Shown: piece after piece, positions 44,768 to 50,310 of the stretch | Numbering within the stretch: position 1 is the first letter of the stretch | Layout of the letters: each line of letters starts with the position of its first letter | From: Bacteroidales bacterium | GTDB taxonomy: Bacteria > Bacteroidota > Bacteroidia > Bacteroidales > UBA932 | Assembly: GCA_023227835.1 (NCBI GenBank) | Contig: JALOCI010000019.1 | Location: 1-50,310, forward strand | DNA length: 50,310 bases | Direction of reading: 5' to 3' | Made by a program: the position numbers and the translations under genes | The notes under the pieces: generated by a model | The model's input: only the letters and a program-made list of their open reading frames with translations | What the model was told of the DNA's origin: nothing | Database searches by the model: none

Positions 44768-45808
44768 ATGAGAAAACAAGTTGTTAATATCTGTTTATTG
44801 TTGGCCACTTTAACCGCCTGTCAGCAGGAGAACCGGGAATACCTTGACCCATCCGATGTTTTTGGAGTAACTGATACCCTGAGGGCCACTATCCTGCCCG
44901 AGCCCCTGATGGCTAATAGTATTGTATCCCGTATATATCATACTCCAAAAGGGTTAATTCTGAATACACAAATTGACAAATATGTCATTCAGCTTATCGA
45001 CACCACTACAGGGAAGAGGCTTGCCTCTGCTGGACGGATAGGACGTGGTCCGGACGAGCTGATAAACCCGGCTGGAATGTCCTATAACTATGACAGCGGC
45101 TCCTATTTTGTCTGGGATTATAATCTAAGCAGGTTGGAAATGTTTGCGATAACTGATAGTATTGTCAAGAAGAAGAGTATGTCCAATATCAATCTGACGC
45201 TCCAGACTTTGGATGCAATAACCGACACTACATTTGCAGTGTTGGACTTTTGTCCGGACCAGTCAATAGGTATTATAGACACAAATGGCAGATATCTCAG
45301 TAGGATTCCTTATAAAATTGTTGATGACAAGAGTATTGATTATAAAACACATTTTTTCAATTCAAATATTGATATATCTCCAGACAGAAAATACCTGGTT
45401 GCAGCCTGTTCTAAATTCTCTAATATATGCCTTTACTCAATTAAAGACAATAAGCTATCACTGATATGGGATAAGATGATGTTTAGACCAAAATATGATT
45501 TAAGCAAAGGTTGGATTAAAATAGACAATGAACAGCTTAGGGGGTTTAGTGCGGTAAATATGAGTAATCAACTTATATATGTTTGTAGCCAAGGCATTAC
45601 AACTGGAGAGTGGAGAAAAGAAAAAACAATTTCCAGGAAAAATTCTACATACATACTTATATTTGATCTGAAAGGAAAATTAATGAAAACATATGTCATG
45701 GATAAGTACTTTTTGGTATTTACGATAACTCCCGACGGGAGCACCTTGTATGCAGTTATTGACGACCCTGATTTATATATTGCTAAATATTCGCTTTATG
45801 AAAAATAG
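44768..45808 (+). CDS. 6-bladed beta-propeller / BF3164-type lipoprotein
   Basis: 346 residues with lipobox Cys18 (ATLTAC). Propeller-like strands occur throughout (RIGRGPDELINPAGMSYNYD, YFVWDYNLSRLEMF, TPDGSTLYAVIDDPDLYIA). It resembles the TolB-like BF3164 lipoprotein group of Bacteroidota. No catalytic motif. Its last 11 bases overlap the start of the next propeller gene, so the two are coupled. The pair stands alone between two repeat regions with no transporter beside it, unlike the three pump-linked paralogues. Ligand unknown. Confidence 0.8.
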   Translation: MRKQVVNICLLLATLTACQQENREYLDPSDVFGVTDTLRATILPEPLMANSIVSRIYHTPKGLILNTQIDKYVIQLIDTTTGKRLASAGRIGRGPDELINPAGMSYNYDSGSYFVWDYNLSRLEMFAITDSIVKKKSMSNINLTLQTLDAITDTTFAVLDFCPDQSIGIIDTNGRYLSRIPYKIVDDKSIDYKTHFFNSNIDISPDRKYLVAACSKFSNICLYSIKDNKLSLIWDKMMFRPKYDLSKGWIKIDNEQLRGFSAVNMSNQLIYVCSQGITTGEWRKEKTISRKNSTYILIFDLKGKLMKTYVMDKYFLVFTITPDGSTLYAVIDDPDLYIAKYSLYEK

Positions 45809-46955
45809 GTTATATCTCGTTTTGCTATTGCTGATTCCGATTTTCTCCTGCAAGAATGCCAAGGTTGATTGTGAAATTATTAATTATGAAGAGCCATCCG
45901 AGCAATCACTCTTCTTCTCAGACTTCGTTGACAGCATAGAGTTGATTCAACTTGACAGTTGTTCAGATGCATATCTTACAAGCGATGCTATTCTGATACC
46001 CCATGACAGCTCTTTCTATGTCTTCAACAGAAGATTTCTATATATAGGGTTTGCACCAAAGGCCGGAGTAGTGTTAAAATTTAGATCTGATGGTAGATTT
46101 GTTGGCTTAATAGGGGATGCCGGTAGTGAACCTGGAGAGTATTTATATCCAAGTAATTTTTTCTTTAACTCTGACACATTGTGTGTTGTAACCAACAGGG
46201 ATAAATATATACACTATTTCAAGACAAGTGGAGAGTTCATAACTAAAACACCAATTCCATATACTGCATTTGAACAAGTATATAAATACAGTGACAACAG
46301 ATACCTTGTCTATCTAAATCTGAATAATAAGATCAAGGATGAGCGCCTTGTCGTTCTGGACAATGATGGTAAGGAGGTTAGTGCTTTCCTTCCCAAAAAG
46401 ACAAAAGTGGGAAGGTGGGAAAATTCCCGCAGTGTTTTTACAAAGTATGGCAACGAGTATATGTTAAGGGAGTTCTATATAGATACTATATATCAGTACA
46501 GTCCTGAACAGGGTGTAAGACCAAGATTGAGGGTTGAATTCGGAGAAAAGAAAATATATAAAGATAAATATTTGAAATCCCAGGGAGGTAGTGAGGCGTA
46601 TGTCCAATTATTGGAAAAGCCTTTTGCCTGTATTGATGATTTTTTTGAAAGCAATAATTACTTTATTATTAAAATATTAGACAATATATCTTTCAATAAT
46701 TATCGTTGGGTATATGGGCTAAAGGATAAGACCGGGAATCAGGCAAAGTGGTTTGAGTTTAATAAAGAGAACACATTTATAGCATCATCCTTACAGTATC
46801 TGGACGGGAATAAGATTTATTTTATGGCACAAGCGAAAAATTTCGCCAAAGCGGACAGCAATTTCAAAGGTAAGCTGAAACATCCTGAATCATTTGAGAA
46901 GATTGACCCTGAGGGAAATAGCGTGGTGGTAGTTATGAATCTTAAAAGTTTTTAG
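45798..46955 (+). CDS. 6-bladed beta-propeller lipoprotein
   Basis: 385 residues from ATG 45798, which overlaps the preceding gene by 11 bases; a longer in-frame reading from 45750 lies fully inside that gene and lacks signal features. Lipobox Cys18 (LIPIFSC). The N-terminal part SLFFSDFVDSIELIQLDSC corresponds to the first propeller strand of the group. GLIGDAGSEPGEYLYPSNFF matches the G-x-GPxE(Y/F) blade motif seen in the pump-linked paralogues. It is more AT-rich than those. Function unknown; ligand or partner binding at the cell envelope is the usual guess. Confidence 0.82.
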   Translation: MKNRLYLVLLLLIPIFSCKNAKVDCEIINYEEPSEQSLFFSDFVDSIELIQLDSCSDAYLTSDAILIPHDSSFYVFNRRFLYIGFAPKAGVVLKFRSDGRFVGLIGDAGSEPGEYLYPSNFFFNSDTLCVVTNRDKYIHYFKTSGEFITKTPIPYTAFEQVYKYSDNRYLVYLNLNNKIKDERLVVLDNDGKEVSAFLPKKTKVGRWENSRSVFTKYGNEYMLREFYIDTIYQYSPEQGVRPRLRVEFGEKKIYKDKYLKSQGGSEAYVQLLEKPFACIDDFFESNNYFIIKILDNISFNNYRWVYGLKDKTGNQAKWFEFNKENTFIASSLQYLDGNKIYFMAQAKNFAKADSNFKGKLKHPESFEKIDPEGNSVVVVMNLKSF

Positions 46956-46967
46956 TGATTTAAGCAT

Positions 46968-46993
46968 ACCTTGCCACAGTTTGTGGTAAGGTC
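46968..46993. repeat. hairpin after the propeller pair
   Basis: ACCTTGCCAC (46968-46977) pairs with GTGGTAAGGT (46984-46993) including one G-T pair. The core CCACAGTTTGTGG is the reverse complement of CCACAAACTGTGG at 44548-44560, and both are followed by AAGGTCCCCC. It could serve as a weak terminator for the propeller pair, although a T-run is missing. Confidence 0.6.
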
Positions 46994-47034
46994 CCCCTAA
47001 AAAAATATAAGACACGACAATTTAATCTCGGATG

Positions 47035-47144
47035 CCGCTCATAAGTTAGTGTAGAAATAACGAATCAGGGCATTCAGCCGGAGGGAGTTTACGACTGAGG
47101 ATGGACAGCCCTGAGACGTTATTTCTACACAGTATAAAAGCGGC
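47035..47144. repeat. palindromic repeat, copy 2 (intact)
   Basis: GCCGCT (47035-47040) and AGCGGC (47139-47144) bound the unit. GTGTAGAAATAACG (47049-47062) and CGTTATTTCTACAC (47117-47130) are perfect inner arms. Two blocks are identical to copy 1 at 32.6-32.9 kb over 39 and 48 bases, and the orientation is the same. The shared tail continues to about 47190 (ACTTTTGGCT). Confidence 0.87.
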
Positions 47145-47222
47145 TTAAGAGGCCATTAATGAAAAACCGGCGTCCTTAGGACTTTTGGCTGAATAAAGCA
47201 TAATAATTATTATCCAAATTGT

Positions 47223-47230
47223 TATCTTTG
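47223..47230 (+). promoter_or_regulatory. putative -7 promoter element for aspS
   Basis: TATCTTTG, an exact TAnnTTTG match, ends 25 bases before the aspS ATG at 47256. Confidence 0.6.
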
Positions 47231-47255
47231 CCACAATATTGAAAACAGACAGAAA

Positions 47256-49022
47256 ATGTACAGGACACACACTTGCGGGGAGTTACGCATAAATAATGTA
47301 GGTGAGCAGGTTACGCTTGCCGGTTGGGTTCAGAGAATCAGAAAAATGGGAGGGATGAGCTTTATTGACCTGCGCGACAGGTACGGTATAACTCAATTGA
47401 CAATTGACGAGAGTGCCTCTAAGGATTTGAACGCAGCTGCCGAGAAGTTGGGACGAGAATTCGTGATTCAGGCAAAAGGTGTTGTGGCAGAAAGAAGCAG
47501 CAAAAATTCCAAAATCCCTACCGGGGAAATAGAGATAAAATTATCTGCAATCAATGTCCTGAATGCAGCAATGACCCCACCTTTTACAATCGAGGACGAG
47601 AGTGACGGAGGAGAGGAGTTACGTGCTAAATATCGTTATCTTGACCTTCGTCGTAATCCTCTGAAAAAAGCACTTGAGCTGAGGCACAGACTGGCACAGG
47701 AGGCAAGACAGTATCTGGATGGCCAGGGATTCATGGAGATCGAGACTCCTTACCTGATTAAATCTACACCCGAGGGAGCGCGCGATTTCGTAGTTCCATC
47801 AAGGATGAATCCGGGACAGTTCTATGCGCTTCCACAAAGCCCGCAGCAGCAGAAGCAACTTCTGATGGTTGCCGGATATGATAAATATTTCCAGATTGTG
47901 CGTTGTTTCCGTGACGAGGACCTGCGTGCGGACAGGCAGCCGGAATTCACACAGATTGACTGTGAAATGTCATTTGTTGAGAGAGAGGACATTCTTAACA
48001 TGTTTGAGGGCATGATGAAAAACATGTTTAAAAATGCGCTTAATCAGGATTTTAAAGATCCGTTCTCAAGAATGTCATACAGTGATGCTATGAACCACTA
48101 TGGCTCTGATAAACCCGATATCCGTTTCGGTATGCAGATTCAGGAGGTATCCGATCTCGTCAAAGGGAAGGAATTTTCTGTATTTGACTCGGCTGAATAT
48201 ATCGGAGCGATTCCTGCAGACGGATGTGCTACATATACAAGAAAGCAGCTTGATGAACTTACTGATTGGGTTAAAAGGCCGCAGATAGGGGCAAAGGGTC
48301 TTGTCTATATAAGGGTAGCAGAAGACGGTATAAAATCATCGGTTGATAAATTCTATTCTGCCGAGGATTTGAAGGCTGTGTGTGACAGAGTTGGTGCAAA
48401 GGTCGGCGATCTTGTGCTTATTCTCTCGGGTGACAAGAAGAAGACTCAGGAGGCACTCGGTACACTTAGGATAGAGATGGGTAACCGCCTGGGATACAGG
48501 AAAAGTGATGTGTATGCTCCGCTTTGGGTCTATGATTTCCCTCTGCTTGAGTGGGATGAGGAGACACAACGTTTCTATGCGATGCACCACCCGTTCACAT
48601 CTCCAAAACCGGAGGATCTTCCGTTATTCTACAGCGATAAGAGAGAAGACGTTGCAAAAGTTGCAGCTAACGCTTATGACTTTGTACTGAACGGGACAGA
48701 GCTTGGAGGCGGATCTATAAGAATCCACGATTCAGGAATACAGAAGAGAATGTTCGAGGTTCTCGGATATTCTGCAGAGGAGGTTGAGTACAAGTTCGGC
48801 TTTATGATAAGTGCATTTAAATACGGTGCCCCCCCTCACGGAGGAATAGCTTTCGGATTCGACAGGCTGTGCGCTCTGTTCGGAGGTCAGGAGACAATCC
48901 GCGATTTCATTGCATTCCCTAAAAATAATGCCGGTCGCGATATGATGCTTGATGCTCCGTCGATGATTGACCAGGTACAGATGGATGAGCTGTTTTTGAA
49001 GAGTACAGCTACAGTTAAGTAA
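47256..49022 (+). CDS. aspS: aspartyl-tRNA synthetase
   Basis: Charges tRNA-Asp with aspartate. 588 residues, the bacterial type. N-terminal OB-fold anticodon domain (VTLAGWVQRIRKMGGMSFID), class II catalytic core with FRDEDLRADRQPEFTQIDCE (motif 2), a bacterial GAD insertion at about residues 290-410, and motif 3 GGIAFGFDRLCALFGG near the C-terminus. Whether it is strictly tRNA-Asp specific or also acts on tRNA-Asn cannot be judged here. The ATG is clear and a promoter element lies just upstream. The CNNM/CBS gene follows after 19 bases. Confidence 0.98.
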   Translation: MYRTHTCGELRINNVGEQVTLAGWVQRIRKMGGMSFIDLRDRYGITQLTIDESASKDLNAAAEKLGREFVIQAKGVVAERSSKNSKIPTGEIEIKLSAINVLNAAMTPPFTIEDESDGGEELRAKYRYLDLRRNPLKKALELRHRLAQEARQYLDGQGFMEIETPYLIKSTPEGARDFVVPSRMNPGQFYALPQSPQQQKQLLMVAGYDKYFQIVRCFRDEDLRADRQPEFTQIDCEMSFVEREDILNMFEGMMKNMFKNALNQDFKDPFSRMSYSDAMNHYGSDKPDIRFGMQIQEVSDLVKGKEFSVFDSAEYIGAIPADGCATYTRKQLDELTDWVKRPQIGAKGLVYIRVAEDGIKSSVDKFYSAEDLKAVCDRVGAKVGDLVLILSGDKKKTQEALGTLRIEMGNRLGYRKSDVYAPLWVYDFPLLEWDEETQRFYAMHHPFTSPKPEDLPLFYSDKREDVAKVAANAYDFVLNGTELGGGSIRIHDSGIQKRMFEVLGYSAEEVEYKFGFMISAFKYGAPPHGGIAFGFDRLCALFGGQETIRDFIAFPKNNAGRDMMLDAPSMIDQVQMDELFLKSTATVK

Positions 49023-49041
49023 ATACAACAAATTATAATTG

Positions 49042-50091
49042 ATGGGCCTTTTGATTTTTTATCTTCTGTTAGCCCTCTCTGTCTCTTTTCTTTGTTCTAT
49101 AATGGAGACAGTATTGCTTACGACCCCGGTCTCCTTTCTTAACATGAAGGAGAATCAGGGTGTGAATGCCGCTTCCATATTAAGGAAACAAAAACAGAAT
49201 ATAGACAAGCCTATAGCGGCAATTCTCTCCCTGAACACGGTTGCCCATACTGTAGGTGCATCAGGAGTTGGAGCACAGGCCACAGCACTGTACGGAGACG
49301 CATATTTTGGCATTGTATCGGCGGTTTTAACTCTTCTGATACTGGTGGTTTCCGAGATTCTCCCTAAGACAGTAGGCGCCCATTACTGGAAGAACCTTGT
49401 CGTTCCTGCGGGATATATCATAAGAGGCATGATATATATAGCATATCCTTTGGTAGTGATTTCTGAATTCATGACAAAGGTTATTTCGCGTAAATCCAAA
49501 GATGAGGCCACCGTAAGCCGTGAGGAGGTGGCAGCAATGGTCGATATCGGTGTGGAGGAGGGAACATTTGAGGATACAGAGCAAAAGATTATACAAAATC
49601 TTATAAAACTCAGGACAATAAGGGCAAGCGACGTGATGACTCCCAGAGTTGTTGTTGCTACTGCCTCTGAAGAGATTACTATCGGTGAGTTTTACAAAAA
49701 CAGGACATATCTTCATTACTCAAGGATACCGGTATATACGGGCAGCAATAAGGAGGATATATGCGGATTTGTATACCGGCAGGAGGTCCTTGAGCACCTT
49801 GCGAATGACAATTTCGATGTGGTACTTAAGGATATAAAGAAACCCATAATGATTGCCCCGACAAGCCAGCCTTTGACAATATTATGGGAAAAGCTTACCT
49901 CGCAACAGGCTCACATAGCCATGATAATTGATGAGTATGGCGGTTTCGAGGGTATCGTTACACTCGAAGATATCATTGAAACCATCATGGGCATAGAAAT
50001 CATGGACGACAGAGATATCGTTGCCGATTTACAGCAATTTGCCCGCGAACGTTGGGAGGAGCGTCAGAAAAAACACAGATATCTGAACTAG
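49042..50091 (+). CDS. CNNM/CorC-type CBS-domain membrane protein
   Basis: 349-residue protein of the hemolysin-C/CNNM family, proposed to move or regulate magnesium or other cations. The DUF21 (CNNM) domain with three to four helices covers about 1-150 (GLLIFYLLLALSVSFLCSIM, VVSEILPKTVGAHYW), followed by a CBS pair from about 195 (ASDVMTPRVVVATA) to 320 (MIIDEYGGFEGIVTLEDIIE). The usual C-terminal CorC_HlyC domain is absent, since the protein ends shortly after the CBS pair. The ATG at 49042 is preferred over an adjacent TTG. It follows aspS closely and is probably co-transcribed. Confidence 0.9.
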   Translation: MGLLIFYLLLALSVSFLCSIMETVLLTTPVSFLNMKENQGVNAASILRKQKQNIDKPIAAILSLNTVAHTVGASGVGAQATALYGDAYFGIVSAVLTLLILVVSEILPKTVGAHYWKNLVVPAGYIIRGMIYIAYPLVVISEFMTKVISRKSKDEATVSREEVAAMVDIGVEEGTFEDTEQKIIQNLIKLRTIRASDVMTPRVVVATASEEITIGEFYKNRTYLHYSRIPVYTGSNKEDICGFVYRQEVLEHLANDNFDVVLKDIKKPIMIAPTSQPLTILWEKLTSQQAHIAMIIDEYGGFEGIVTLEDIIETIMGIEIMDDRDIVADLQQFARERWEERQKKHRYLN

Positions 50092-50095
50092 GCAG

Positions 50096-50124
50096 CTTAG
50101 ACTGTCTGATTCAGACAGCCTAAG
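50096..50124. terminator. bidirectional hairpin between convergent genes
   Basis: CTTAGACTGTCTGA and TCAGACAGCCTAAG pair over 14 positions with one A-C mismatch and a one-base centre. It sits just after the CNNM stop and overlaps the stop codon of the convergent mrp gene. No strong T-run on either side. Confidence 0.65.
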
Positions 50125-50310
50125 CGTGCATATCAATTATCTTTCGAGCAAGTTTCCTGAAAGCAATACTATCGGCCCTCTCTGTCAGTGCAACCGGGGA
50201 ACCGTTATCGCCGCTCTCTCGTATACTTTGTACTATAGGAATCTGTGCCAGGACCGGTATGTCAAATTTTTCAGACATTGCCTTGCAGCCATCCTTTCCG
50301 AAAATGTAAT
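50120..50310 (-). CDS. mrp: Mrp/ApbC family P-loop ATPase, C-terminal end only
   Basis: The reverse strand encodes about 62 C-terminal residues, ending at a TAG at 50120-50122. The stretch YIFGKDGCKAMSEKF, then DIPVLAQIPIVQSIRESGDN and GSPVALTERADS, is the conserved end of Mrp/NBP35-type iron-sulfur cluster carrier ATPases. The nucleotide-binding P-loop lies outside the window. It converges with the CNNM/CBS gene. Confidence 0.88.
   Translation of the reverse strand, partial: YIFGKDGCKAMSEKFDIPVLAQIPIVQSIRESGDNGSPVALTERADSIAFRKLARKIIDMHA

Larger units (their letters stand above)
46956..47222. other. intergenic repeat region before aspS
   Basis: Holds a small hairpin (46968-46993) with GGTCCCCC after it, the second copy of the palindromic repeat (47035-47144), its tail motif AAAACCGGCGTCCTT (47163-47177), and the aspS promoter region. 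No open reading frame of note. Confidence 0.7.

Overview
The window comes from a member of the Bacteroidota, most likely order Bacteroidales. The evidence is a SusC/SusD pair with its own ECF sigma and FecR anti-sigma genes, many short lipoproteins (five 6-bladed beta-propeller proteins, DUF4843, PKD-like), a TlpA-type thioredoxin lipoprotein neighbour, a YfhO protein, and a recurring TAnnTTTG motif 21 to 53 bases upstream of starts, which is the -7 element of Bacteroidota promoters. I cannot name genus or species.

Layout. 1-3.8 kb (minus): mutS and an ABC permease cut by the window start. 3.9-9.8 kb (plus): secreted serine hydrolase, glycosyltransferase, YfhO membrane protein and two small unknown membrane proteins. 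9.8-21.2 kb (minus): a very tight six-gene unit of two propeller lipoproteins, a TolC-like channel, a periplasmic adaptor and two different RND permeases; a third propeller lipoprotein lies just upstream. 22.7-27.3 kb: NSS-family transporter, a divergent nitronate monooxygenase/FabK-like enzyme, and thyA-folA with a superoxide dismutase that carries a signal peptide. 27.4-29.1 kb (plus): exported FMN-binding protein and a zinc-protease-like lipoprotein. 29.1-32.5 kb: an AT-rich restriction-modification island (EcoRII-like endonuclease, Dcm/M.EcoRII-like methylase, divergent Vsr repair nuclease, tiny membrane protein). 33.1-44.1 kb (plus): DUF2807 lipoprotein, ECF sigma, FecR, SusC with an STN signalling domain, SusD, DUF4843, PKD-like and TlpA-like proteins, closed by a terminator. 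44.8-47.0 kb: two overlapping propeller lipoproteins. 47.3-50.3 kb: aspS, a CNNM/CBS protein and the 3' end of mrp on the minus strand.

How parts work together. The sigma/FecR/SusC-STN set reads as a trans-envelope signalling loop that switches on its own uptake system; no glycoside hydrolase is present, so the ligand need not be a glycan. The RND unit reads as a tripartite efflux pump with a heteromeric inner-membrane part, led by propeller lipoproteins of unknown role. The restriction island is self-contained and should act on CCWGG-type sites, with Vsr repairing T:G mismatches produced by deamination of the methylated cytosine.

The least explained signal is non-coding. A palindromic repeat occurs at about 32.56-32.97 kb and 47.04-47.19 kb with identical blocks of 39 and 48 bases, bracketing the SusCD/propeller segment in direct orientation; the first copy is split by a second, related palindrome. 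Two further large palindromes sit between the TlpA-like gene and the propeller pair.
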